Assembly: GCF_018122655.1 (NCBI RefSeq)
Contig: NZ_JAGRQC010000005.1
Location: forward strand, 1 to 64,000
Direction of reading: 5' to 3'
Origin: Stakelama marina
Lineage (GTDB): Bacteria > Pseudomonadota > Alphaproteobacteria > Sphingomonadales > Sphingomonadaceae
DNA: 64,000 nt
In this document: piece after piece, positions 28,848 to 36,118 of the stretch
Layout of the letters: each line of letters opens with the position of its first letter
Position numbering within the stretch: position 1 is the stretch's first letter
Position numbers and translations under genes: made by a program
Notes under the pieces: generated by a model
The model's database searches: none
Told to the model about the DNA's origin: nothing
The model's input: the letters and a program-made list of their open reading frames with translations, nothing else

Positions 28848-29765
28848 ATGCTGGATATCGGGGAAGCGATCGGCGCCGGGTTTCGGGTGCTGCGCGAACG
28901 GCCTGTCGCCGGGCTGATCTGGGCCGCGGTCTATTTCGTGGCGACTGCGATCATCGGCGCGATCTCGCTGCCGCTGATCCGTCAGCAGATGCTGGCGGCG
29001 CAATCGGGCGATTTTTCGGGTGCCGCGCCGTTCATGGTCGAGGTGCAGGCGCTCAACATCCTGATGGTGCTCGTCATGCTGGTGCTGTGGTCGGCGAGCT
29101 ACCGCGCGGTCCTGCGTCCCGAGGACGACCGGTTCGGCTATCTTCGACTGGGCGGAGACGAACTGCGCCTGTTCCTGCTGTCGCTCATATTCCTGATCGT
29201 CGCCGTCGCCGTGCTGTTCGCCGTTTCACTGCTGTTCGGAGTGCTGGGCGCCGGCGCGATGCTGGCGATGGGCGGCGGAAGGGGCGGCGGTGCGAGCGCG
29301 GGCGGGATATTGATCGCCGTCGTGCTGAGCATCGCATTGCTTGCCGCTATGGTCTTTCTGTCGGTGCGCTTCGCGCTCGCCTTTCCGCTGACATTCCAGC
29401 GCCGCAAGATCGTGATCGGTGCGGCCTGGCGGCTGTCGCGGGGTAGTTTCTGGGCGATGCTGGTGGCGTTCCTCGTCGTCGCGGTGATCTACATGATCCT
29501 CGCGACGCTGGTCACGCTCATCACCGGGGCGGGCTATCTGTCGATGATGGCGAGTTCGTTCAGCGACCCTGCGCACATGGGCGAGGCCGCGCGGCAGATG
29601 ATCGATTCGCGACTGGGCGGACTGACCGCGATGAGGGTGCTGAGCTGGGTGCTGAGCACCGTCGCGGGAACGGTGTGGATCGCGATGTCGGGATGCGGGC
29701 TGGCCGATGCCGCCCGGCAACTGACCCCCGATTCGGCCGAGGAAATCGCAGCGATCTGGGAGTGA
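28848..29765 (+). CDS. Hypothetical polytopic membrane protein, 305 aa
   Basis: The start at 28848 follows AAGGGGGAAAT. The protein begins with a short soluble helix (MLDIGEAIGAGFRVLRERP). About six transmembrane segments follow, separated by a Gly-rich loop (about residues 143-155) and a cytoplasmic FQRRKIVIGAAWRLSRG segment. That segment resembles membrane proteins of the DUF975/glycerophosphoryl-diester-phosphodiesterase membrane-domain type, in which paired helices repeat. No catalytic motif is seen and the role is unknown. It lies 87 bp after pntB on the same strand. Confidence 0.65.
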   Translation: MLDIGEAIGAGFRVLRERPVAGLIWAAVYFVATAIIGAISLPLIRQQMLAAQSGDFSGAAPFMVEVQALNILMVLVMLVLWSASYRAVLRPEDDRFGYLRLGGDELRLFLLSLIFLIVAVAVLFAVSLLFGVLGAGAMLAMGGGRGGGASAGGILIAVVLSIALLAAMVFLSVRFALAFPLTFQRRKIVIGAAWRLSRGSFWAMLVAFLVVAVIYMILATLVTLITGAGYLSMMASSFSDPAHMGEAARQMIDSRLGGLTAMRVLSWVLSTVAGTVWIAMSGCGLADAARQLTPDSAEEIAAIWE

Positions 29766-29847
29766 GCGTCGCGGCGGCCGGCTATATCCGTATCGGATGT
29801 ATCTCGGCTCAACCATTCCGGATCAATCGGGCATGGAAGGCGAACAG

Positions 29848-30828
29848 ATGACGAACCCGGAGTTGCCGATGCCGCCTTCCGCCAATGTCTCGGACGGATT
29901 TCGTCCGATCCCGTCGGTCTTCGCGATTCTCGGCGACGCCGCCGCCGAGCGGTCTGCGCAGGAGGCGGTGACGCTGGCCGGTGCGCGGATCGTGGCGAGC
30001 GTCGGCTTTGGCGAAGCGCGCGACCGCCTGGAGATGCAGGCAGCGCTCGACGTGATCCTGATCGATGCGATCGGCGCGCACGCGGACGATGTCGATGCAG
30101 CGCTGGGCGTCGTGCTCGATACCGCGCGCGAAACCGGAGCCCGGATCGTGGCGATCTTCGAAGAGGAGCAACTCGACGCAATCGCGGCGCCGCTGCTGGG
30201 CGAGGATGTGCAATTGCTGTGCGCACCTTCGCTGGCCGAGCGGGCAAGTGCGCTTGCGCTTGCCGGGCGGAGCGGACGCGCGGTGTTTCACGACAGCGGT
30301 CGCGAAAACGAGGCGACGCGGCTGCGGCGGCTGAACGAACAGGTCGCGGAAATCGCACAGGCGCTCGCCAAATTGACGCAGGAAGACGATTCCTACGGCA
30401 GGCAACCGTTGCGCGATCGTCAAAGCGACTATGCGCCGCCGCCGATCGCCGAAGCGGAAAGGTCAAATGCCGTGCCGACCGATGTCAGCGCCGCAGAGGT
30501 TCGCGACGTCATCCGCTTGCGGCGCTTGCGCGCGCGCTTCTTCGATGCCGGGCTGTTTGCCGACCCGGCCTGGGACATGCTGCTCGACCTGTTCGCGGCG
30601 CGACTGGAACGGGCGCGGGTTTCGGTATCGAGCCTGTGCATCGCCGCCGAAGTGCCGCCGACAACGGCGCTGCGCTGGATTTCCACGATGACCGAGGCCG
30701 AGCTGTTCGAACGCGAGGCCGACCCCCATGACCGGCGGCGCGCCTATATCGTGCTGAGCGAACGCGCCGCCGACGGCATGTCTCGCTATTTCGCTTCCGC
30801 CAAGCAGGCGCAGCTGGCACTTGCCTGA
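29848..30828 (+). CDS. Receiver-like plus winged-helix (MarR-type) regulator
   Basis: The 326-residue protein has two apparent parts. Residues 25-140 look like a response-regulator receiver fold (SVFAILGDAAAERSAQEA then ALDVILIDAIG) but lack a clear phospho-acceptor arrangement. The C-terminal 100 residues form a winged helix: VSSLCIAAEVPPTTALRWI recognition region, then a wing with EREADPHDRRRAYIVL, as in MarR family regulators. The start at 29848 follows GGAAGGCG; the longer frame to 29797 includes promoter-like sequence. It could be a phosphorylation-independent regulator. Its targets are unknown. Confidence 0.65.
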   Translation: MTNPELPMPPSANVSDGFRPIPSVFAILGDAAAERSAQEAVTLAGARIVASVGFGEARDRLEMQAALDVILIDAIGAHADDVDAALGVVLDTARETGARIVAIFEEEQLDAIAAPLLGEDVQLLCAPSLAERASALALAGRSGRAVFHDSGRENEATRLRRLNEQVAEIAQALAKLTQEDDSYGRQPLRDRQSDYAPPPIAEAERSNAVPTDVSAAEVRDVIRLRRLRARFFDAGLFADPAWDMLLDLFAARLERARVSVSSLCIAAEVPPTTALRWISTMTEAELFEREADPHDRRRAYIVLSERAADGMSRYFASAKQAQLALA

Positions 30829-30930
30829 GCCCGGCGCCCGACCCGGGCGGCCAAAAGGCGCTGTTGGTCGTTGCTTCTCGCGAGGGGCTTGCCGCTGGCG
30901 TCGGCTTGGCCTATCGCCCGCGCACCGGAA

Positions 30931-31006
30931 GGGCGGTTAGCTCAGTTGGTAGAGCATCTCGTTTACACCGAGAGGGTCGGCGGTTCGAGCCCGTCACCGC
31001 CCACCA
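30931..31006 (+). tRNA. tRNA-Val (anticodon TAC)
   Basis: A 76-nt cloverleaf with encoded CCA. The acceptor stem is GGGCGGT/ACCGCCC. The anticodon loop TTTACAC is closed by TCTCG/CGAGA, and the T-loop is GTTCGAGCC. Anticodon TAC reads valine GTN codons. The betaine-synthesis gene pair begins 200 bp downstream. Confidence 0.96.
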
Positions 31007-31205
31007 GATACCCAGCATCCTGAAATCGTTTAGATAAGCGTGCGCTTTCGAAAGTATTTTCGGAATCGTGCACACTTGGTTTGCCAATGGCCGCAGGCTT
31101 TGTTCTAATACCCGCCAACAATCCAGCGCTGCACTACCTTCCGCCCGGCCGTTTTGGCCGCGATTTTGCGGCTGCCACGCGATCGCACAACGCAAGAGGT
31201 ACGCT

Positions 31206-32033
31206 ATGCCATCAAGCAACGAACCGGGCGTTTTCGCGCCTGATGCCAAACAGGATTATGGCGACGACCCCAATTCGGTCCGTAATACGGAGCATTACAA
31301 GAACGAATATGTTCGCGGCTTCGTCGACAAGTGGGACGAACTGATCGACTGGGATGCCCGTGCCGAAAGCGAGGGGCGATTCTTCATCGACGTTCTGAAG
31401 GCCCGCGGAAAGAAGAGCGTTCTCGACGTTTCGACCGGAACGGGCTTTCATTCGGTACAGTTGCTGAAGGCCGGGTTCGACGTGACCTCGGTCGATGGGT
31501 CGGCCGAGATGCTGGCAAAGGCGTTCAAGAACGCGATGGACCAGGATCTGATGCTGAAGACGGTCCATGCCGATTGGCGCTGGCTGAACAAGGATGTCCA
31601 CGGCAAATATGACGCGATCATCTGCCTGGGGAACAGCTTTACCCATCTGTTCGAAGAGGATGATCGCCGCCGGGCGCTCGCCGAGTTCTACGCCGCGTTG
31701 AAGCATGACGGGATTTTGATCCTCGATCAGCGCAATTACGACCGAATCCTCGACGACGGATTTTCGACCAAGCACAAATATTATTATTGCGGCGACAAGG
31801 TTTCAGCAGAGCCCGAATATGTCGACGATTCGCTGGCGCGGTTCAAATACAGCTTCCCCGACGGGTCCGACTATCACCTGAACATGTTCCCGATCCGCAA
31901 GGATTATGTTCGCGGACTGCTGCGCGATGTCGGCTTTCGCAAGCTCCACACCTATGGCGATTTCATGGAAGAGGGCGAGGAAAAGGCCCCCGACTTCTTC
32001 GTTCACGTTGCGGAGAAAAGCTATGACGGTTGA
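31206..32033 (+). CDS. Glycine/sarcosine N-methyltransferase
   Basis: This 275-residue class I methyltransferase transfers methyl groups from S-adenosylmethionine to glycine, then sarcosine: the first steps of glycine betaine synthesis. The AdoMet loop is VLDVSTGTGFHS. Highly characteristic segments of the GSMT family are IDWDARAESEGRFFIDVLKA, HADWRWLNKDVHGKYDAI, CLGNSFTHLFEEDDRR and YHLNMFPIRKDY. The start is the ATG at 31206, after AGAGG. It overlaps the next methyltransferase by 11 bp, so the two steps are encoded as one unit. Betaine made this way is an osmoprotectant, best known from halophilic bacteria and cyanobacteria. Confidence 0.88.
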   Translation: MPSSNEPGVFAPDAKQDYGDDPNSVRNTEHYKNEYVRGFVDKWDELIDWDARAESEGRFFIDVLKARGKKSVLDVSTGTGFHSVQLLKAGFDVTSVDGSAEMLAKAFKNAMDQDLMLKTVHADWRWLNKDVHGKYDAIICLGNSFTHLFEEDDRRRALAEFYAALKHDGILILDQRNYDRILDDGFSTKHKYYYCGDKVSAEPEYVDDSLARFKYSFPDGSDYHLNMFPIRKDYVRGLLRDVGFRKLHTYGDFMEEGEEKAPDFFVHVAEKSYDG

Positions 32034-32847
32034 TGCAGGCGTCGCCACCGCGCGCGATTATTACGACAGCGACGAAGCCGATGATTTCTACAACACCATC
32101 TGGGGTGGCGAGGACATTCATGTCGGCATCTATGACAACACCAGCGACATTCGCGAGGCGAGCCGGGCGACGGTCGACCGCATGGCGGAAATGCTGGGCG
32201 ACATGTCGGGCAGGACGCTGCTCGACCTCGGCGCGGGATATGGCGGCGCCGCGCGGGTGATGGCCCGCGACCACGGAGCGAAGGTGACCTGCCTGAACGT
32301 CGCGATGGTCGAGAATGAACGCAACCGCGAGCTGACCAGGGCGGCGGGGCTGGAGGACAAGGTCGCGGTGGTCGACGGGTCGTTCGATGCGATGCCGTTC
32401 GACGATGCCGGTTTCGATGCTGCGTGGAGCCAGGATGCGATCCTCCACGCGCCCGATCGCAAGGCGGTGCTGCGCGAGGTAGCACGCGTGCTGAAGCCCG
32501 GCGGCGAGTTCATCTTCACCGACCCGATGCAGGCCGACGACCTGACCGATGACGGTGATTTGCAGCCGATCTACGACCGTATTCACCTGCCCAATCTAGC
32601 GTCGTTCGGATTCTATCGCGAGGAGCTCGGCAAGCTCGGCTTCGACGAAGTGGCGGTCGAGGATCGCAGCGCGCAGCTTCGCAACCATTATGCGCGCGTG
32701 GCGGAAGAACTGTCGGCACGGCGCGACGAGGTGAAGGCGGGTGATGCCTTTGTCGACCGGATGCTGCAGGGTCTGTCGCACTGGGTCGAGGGCGCCGATG
32801 CCGGCAAGCTGACCTGGGGCATCATGCACTATCGCAAGCGCGGCTGA
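32023..32847 (+). CDS. Sarcosine/dimethylglycine N-methyltransferase
   Basis: The 274-residue methyltransferase probably completes betaine synthesis by methylating sarcosine and dimethylglycine. The N-terminus ARDYYDSDEADDFYNTIWGG and the block GGEDIHVGIYDN are typical of SDMT enzymes. The AdoMet motif is LLDLGAGYGGAARVMA. Other recognisable parts are SQDAILHAPDRKAVLREVAR and the closing GKLTWGIMHYRKRG. Its ATG at 32023 lies inside the end of the upstream gene with GGAG at good spacing, which implies translational coupling. No transporter or SAM-recycling gene is adjacent. Confidence 0.88.
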   Translation: MTVDAGVATARDYYDSDEADDFYNTIWGGEDIHVGIYDNTSDIREASRATVDRMAEMLGDMSGRTLLDLGAGYGGAARVMARDHGAKVTCLNVAMVENERNRELTRAAGLEDKVAVVDGSFDAMPFDDAGFDAAWSQDAILHAPDRKAVLREVARVLKPGGEFIFTDPMQADDLTDDGDLQPIYDRIHLPNLASFGFYREELGKLGFDEVAVEDRSAQLRNHYARVAEELSARRDEVKAGDAFVDRMLQGLSHWVEGADAGKLTWGIMHYRKRG

Positions 32848-32890
32848 CACGCGCCTTTCGCTGCTCGCGTGAAGGACGGGCCGATCTGAC

Positions 32891-32924
32891 GTGCCGGTAG
32901 GGCGGGGTACCTCCCCACCGGCAC
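32891..32924. terminator. Hairpin between convergent genes, possible bidirectional terminator
   Basis: Arms 32891-32898 and 32917-32924 form an 8-bp GC-rich stem, with an inner GGGG/CCCC pairing at 32904-32907 and 32913-32916. It lies between the end of the betaine pair and the convergent secreted-protein gene. No T-run follows on either strand, so terminator function is only a suggestion. Confidence 0.35.
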
Positions 32925-32977
32925 CGATTCGGACCCAGGTCGCAATTCGGGCACATGCACCGCTGCGATTTTGGTGC

Positions 32978-33334
32978 CTAATCCACCGAGTATTCGGGCT
33001 GTCCGTTCTTGATCCGCAGCGTCAGATAGGCGTTGTCGCAAAAGTCGATGCCGCGCCAGATCAGCGGGTCGCCGCTCGAAAATTCGGCGCGTACATCATA
33101 TTTGCATTGGTCGTCGGCGCGCGGGAAAAAGACCGAAGATCGCTTGGTATCGGCAAGCTTGTCATGCTTCAGCCGGTTTTCAGCCCAGTCGGTCTGCCCG
33201 GTAGGCTGTACCTCAATCTTCGTGATTGTCCGGCCGGTCGCGTTGGTGATCAGAAAATCAAGATTCTGCGCGTTCGCTTGCGAGGCGACGCAGAGCGCGA
33301 CCAGCACCATTGTACGGCGTATCATCATGCTCAT
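32978..33334 (-). CDS. Small secreted hypothetical protein, 118 aa
   Basis: It has an N-terminal signal peptide (MIRRTMVLVALCVASQANAQ, cleavage after ANA). The mature part of about 95 residues looks beta-rich, starting NLDFLITNATGRTITKIEV and containing two Cys (QCKYDV and DFCDNAY) that could form a disulfide. It is probably periplasmic. Two start codons are possible (33334 or 33325). The family is not recognised. Confidence 0.6.
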   Translation of the reverse strand: MSMMIRRTMVLVALCVASQANAQNLDFLITNATGRTITKIEVQPTGQTDWAENRLKHDKLADTKRSSVFFPRADDQCKYDVRAEFSSGDPLIWRGIDFCDNAYLTLRIKNGQPEYSVD

Positions 33335-33402
33335 CCCCTCCTAGGGAGCGGCGATCATGCGCTTTTGTGGCTACGCCGACAAGTTCGCAACCTTGCGGAT
33401 GT

Positions 33403-34272
33403 TCAGGGGCGACTGGTCGGTGGTGATTCTGCAGAAACAGCCGGACTGGCCCTATCGTGCATCCGGTCTGCGGAGGATTGGTCCTCTGTCATGCCCTGCG
33501 GCAGCGCGATCTGATACAGATGGGGCCAGTTCTTGCCGGTGATGTACAGCCGGTGGTGACGCCGGTCCCACGCGATACCGTTTGCGACCGAATCGATATC
33601 GTGCAGATCGAGCGAGGCGACGATTGCCGACAGGTCGATCCAGCCGATCACCTTACCCGAAACGGGGGCGATGCGGGCGATGAGCGGGCGCATCCAGATA
33701 TTGGCCAATATCTCGCCATTGACGAATTCGAGTTCGTTCAGGCGCTGCACCGGCCTGCCGCGCCACGTAACCTTGAGCCGGCGCACGACGGTTTGCGTGT
33801 CGGGATCGAGGAAGCGCAGCGTGGCCGTGCCGTCCGACAGGATCAGATGGCGGGCATCGCTCGTCATGCCCCAGCCTTCGCCCGTATAGGCGAACTTACC
33901 CGTCGCACGCAGATCGGGCAGCGACCAGATGAACCCCCGGCCGCCATGCCAGGTGACGCTGAACAGCCGTTTCTTCCACGCAGCGATTCCTTCGCCGAAC
34001 AGCGGCGGCGCGATTTCGGTGCTGGCGAGGATGTGACCGGTTTTGGGGTCGATTCGGCGAATGAACGAGGTGCCCGCCTCTCCCGTGCTTTCGTAAAGCG
34101 CGCCGTCGTGAAACAGCAGACCCTCGGTAAAGGAGCTGGTGTCGTGCGGGAGGATAGCGAGCACTTTTGCCGGTTCGATGGGTGTGTCGGCGGCAGCGTG
34201 CAGTGGCGTCTCGGCAGCGGTGAAGGCCAATGGTGCGGCGCAGGCAAGCGCCAGGGCCAATGCGCGGATCAC
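33403..34272 (-). CDS. Glutaminyl-peptide cyclotransferase (plant-type, beta-propeller)
   Basis: The 289-residue secreted protein has a signal peptide (MIRALALALACAAPLAFTAA). It then shows the pattern of plant/bacterial glutamine cyclotransferases, five-bladed beta-propellers that form N-terminal pyroglutamate: HDTSSFTEGLLFHDGALYES, GEGWGMTSDARHLILSDG, LNELEFVNGEILANIW and the ANGIAWDRRHHRLYITGKNW terminal blade. Its GTG start at 34272 overlaps the stop of the upstream XRE gene (GTGA), so expression is probably coupled to that regulator. The C-terminal 20 residues after ALPQGMT look non-conserved. Confidence 0.85.
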   Translation of the reverse strand: MIRALALALACAAPLAFTAAETPLHAAADTPIEPAKVLAILPHDTSSFTEGLLFHDGALYESTGEAGTSFIRRIDPKTGHILASTEIAPPLFGEGIAAWKKRLFSVTWHGGRGFIWSLPDLRATGKFAYTGEGWGMTSDARHLILSDGTATLRFLDPDTQTVVRRLKVTWRGRPVQRLNELEFVNGEILANIWMRPLIARIAPVSGKVIGWIDLSAIVASLDLHDIDSVANGIAWDRRHHRLYITGKNWPHLYQIALPQGMTEDQSSADRMHDRASPAVSAESPPTSRP

Positions 34273-34832
34273 AGCGGGCGCACCAGCTGTACCGCGCACG
34301 CGATCCAGGGCGGGTCGGTAATTACCTGTTGCCGCGCACCGGCGCCCGGCGGCAGCAGATGCAGGCGGTTGTCGTCGCGGCCGATCAGGCGACCAAAGGC
34401 GAAGCGGCCGGCAGGGCGGGGGACGAGGATGTCGCGGTTGAGCGCTTGGGCGAATGCATCGGGGGCGAGGCGTTCGCACCAGATTTCATCGCCGGAACGA
34501 TAATCGCCCGCGCCGCCCGCAACGGTGACCGCGACCAGCCCGGCACCGGCATGGGGCGGGGTGATGCTGGCCGGGTGGCGCGGGGCCGCCGCGCTCGCGC
34601 CGTCGAGGATCGCTGCGACCGGGATGTCGGGGCGGTCGGGGAGCTGAACGAGGTCGGCGGCATCGACGTCCAGCGCGGCGGCGATGCGGTTGAGCCATTT
34701 GACCGATACGGTGCGCGTTCCCGTTTCGAGGCGACCAATCGTCTGCGCGGTGGTCGGCGGGTCACAGCGTTTTGCGACGTCTTCCAGCGTCAGTCCCTTG
34801 GCGCGGCGGACTTCGCGGATGGCGGTAATCAT
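34269..34832 (-). CDS. XRE-family HTH regulator with LexA/S24-like C-terminus
   Basis: A 187-residue protein. Residues 1-60 form an XRE helix-turn-helix (IREVRRAKGLTLEDVAKRCD then QTIGRLETGTRTVSVKWLNR). The C-terminal half (SGDEIWCERLAPDAFAQALN and FGRLIGRDDNRLHLLPPGAG) has the beta-rich layout of S24/LexA-like repressors, but I cannot identify the Ser-Lys pair needed for self-cleavage. It is likely a ligand- or dimerisation-dependent repressor. It is coupled to the cyclotransferase gene by a 4-bp overlap. Confidence 0.7.
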   Translation of the reverse strand: MITAIREVRRAKGLTLEDVAKRCDPPTTAQTIGRLETGTRTVSVKWLNRIAAALDVDAADLVQLPDRPDIPVAAILDGASAAAPRHPASITPPHAGAGLVAVTVAGGAGDYRSGDEIWCERLAPDAFAQALNRDILVPRPAGRFAFGRLIGRDDNRLHLLPPGAGARQQVITDPPWIACAVQLVRPL

Positions 34833-34931
34833 GTTGCAGTCTCGCTGAAATAACCAAATCGGTTTTTCACTTTCCTACATCAGGGCCGATCTGGCAACCC
34901 TGTCGCGAATCGAACGGTGTGGGGAGCGACG

Positions 34932-35417
34932 ATGCGCGAATTGGCGGAACGGGCGATCGACAATAGCGGCGTGCGACGCGACCTGCCGCTGAAGGGCGCG
35001 CGGCGCGGGCGCAGCGTGACGGTGAACATGGCCGAATCGCCGCTGTCCTGGCTCCGCTCGCGCAAGTTGATTACGGCGCGGCACTATGATGCAGGCGAAC
35101 GGCTTCGCGACGATTACGAACGCGCGTCGCTGGGGCCGAGCGTAACGATGCGCTGGGACGCATCTCCAGCGGCGAAGGGCAGGCGCGGACCGCCCGAAGC
35201 GAGCGATCCGACGACCGCGCAGCTTTCGGCGAAGCAGCGCTTCGACGCGGCGCTCGCGGCGGCGGGGCCGGGCTTGCAGGACGTGCTGTGGCGCGTGGTG
35301 TGCGCCGGCGAAGGCTTGCCGGCGGCGGAAAAGGCGCTCGGCTGGCCGGCGCGCGCGGGCAAGCTGGTGCTGATGCTGGCGCTCGACCGCGTAGCGGATT
35401 TCTATCGGATCGGGTGA
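34932..35417 (+). CDS. DUF6456 family protein
   Basis: This 161-residue protein carries the DUF6456 domain in its second half: ESPLSWLRSRKLITARHYDAG, GERLRDDYERASLGPSVTMRW and then GLQDVLWRVVCAGEGLPAAE with ALGWPARAGKLVLMLAL. The last part reads as a helix-turn-helix, so DNA binding is likely, as annotated for related alphaproteobacterial proteins. The start may be the ATG at 34932 or the one at 34917. It is divergent from the XRE gene across 99 bp. Confidence 0.75.
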   Translation: MRELAERAIDNSGVRRDLPLKGARRGRSVTVNMAESPLSWLRSRKLITARHYDAGERLRDDYERASLGPSVTMRWDASPAAKGRRGPPEASDPTTAQLSAKQRFDAALAAAGPGLQDVLWRVVCAGEGLPAAEKALGWPARAGKLVLMLALDRVADFYRIG

Positions 35418-35441
35418 GGGGCTTCGACCGGCGGTCGGCGA

Positions 35442-36077
35442 TCAGCGCGGGGCGCCCAGCGTCGCCTTGCTGCACTGGTCGCCCGCGCCGTGACCACCCT
35501 CCAGCTGGCCGATGAGAAGGATCCCGCCGACCACCAGCACGACGAACGCGATGGTGAGCAGCGCGAGATATTTCTCGATAAACGCCTTTGCCCATGCGCC
35601 GAACAGGCGGAAAAGCAGCCCCACCACCATGAATTGAAATCCGCGGCTGAGAATGCTCGCCCAGATGAAGGTGAACAGGTTCATGTGGATGAACCCGGCA
35701 GTGATCGTCACCAGCTTGAACGGGATCGGCGTCGCACCCTTTATGAGAATGAGCTGCCAGCCATATTCGCGCAGATAGCAGGCCGCGACCGGGAATTTCT
35801 CGGTCAGGCCGAGCGCTGCGAGCAGCGACTGACCCACGCTTTCGTAGAGGAAATAGCCGATCGCATAGCCGAACACCCCGCCCAGCACCGATGCGACCGT
35901 GCAGATCGCGCCGAAGCGCAGCGCGCGCTTCGGGTTGGCGAGGCACATCAGCCCGAGCAGCGGATGCGGCGGGATCGGGAAGAAGCTCGATTCGATGAAG
36001 GCGAAGAGGAACAGCCAGCGTTCGGCATGCGGGTGCCCCGCCTTCGCCAGCGTCCAGTCGTAAAGGCGGCGCAACAT
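35442..36077 (-). CDS. YqaA/VTT-family inner membrane protein
   Basis: The 211-residue membrane protein resembles the YqaA branch of the DedA/SNARE-associated (VTT) family. It has FLFAFIESSFFPIPPHPLLG near the N-terminus, GYAIGYFLYESVG, and the GATPIPFKLVTITAGFIHMN re-entrant motif in the middle. Two or three further helices end in LVVGGILLIGQLEG. Members of this superfamily are implicated in lipid scrambling or envelope homeostasis, but YqaA itself has no firm function. It lies next to the DUF2339 gene on the same strand. Confidence 0.8.
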   Translation of the reverse strand: MLRRLYDWTLAKAGHPHAERWLFLFAFIESSFFPIPPHPLLGLMCLANPKRALRFGAICTVASVLGGVFGYAIGYFLYESVGQSLLAALGLTEKFPVAACYLREYGWQLILIKGATPIPFKLVTITAGFIHMNLFTFIWASILSRGFQFMVVGLLFRLFGAWAKAFIEKYLALLTIAFVVLVVGGILLIGQLEGGHGAGDQCSKATLGAPR

Positions 36078-36118
36078 GGGGCGGGGTTAGCCGAGGGCTT
36101 CGCGCTTGGGAAGAGGGG

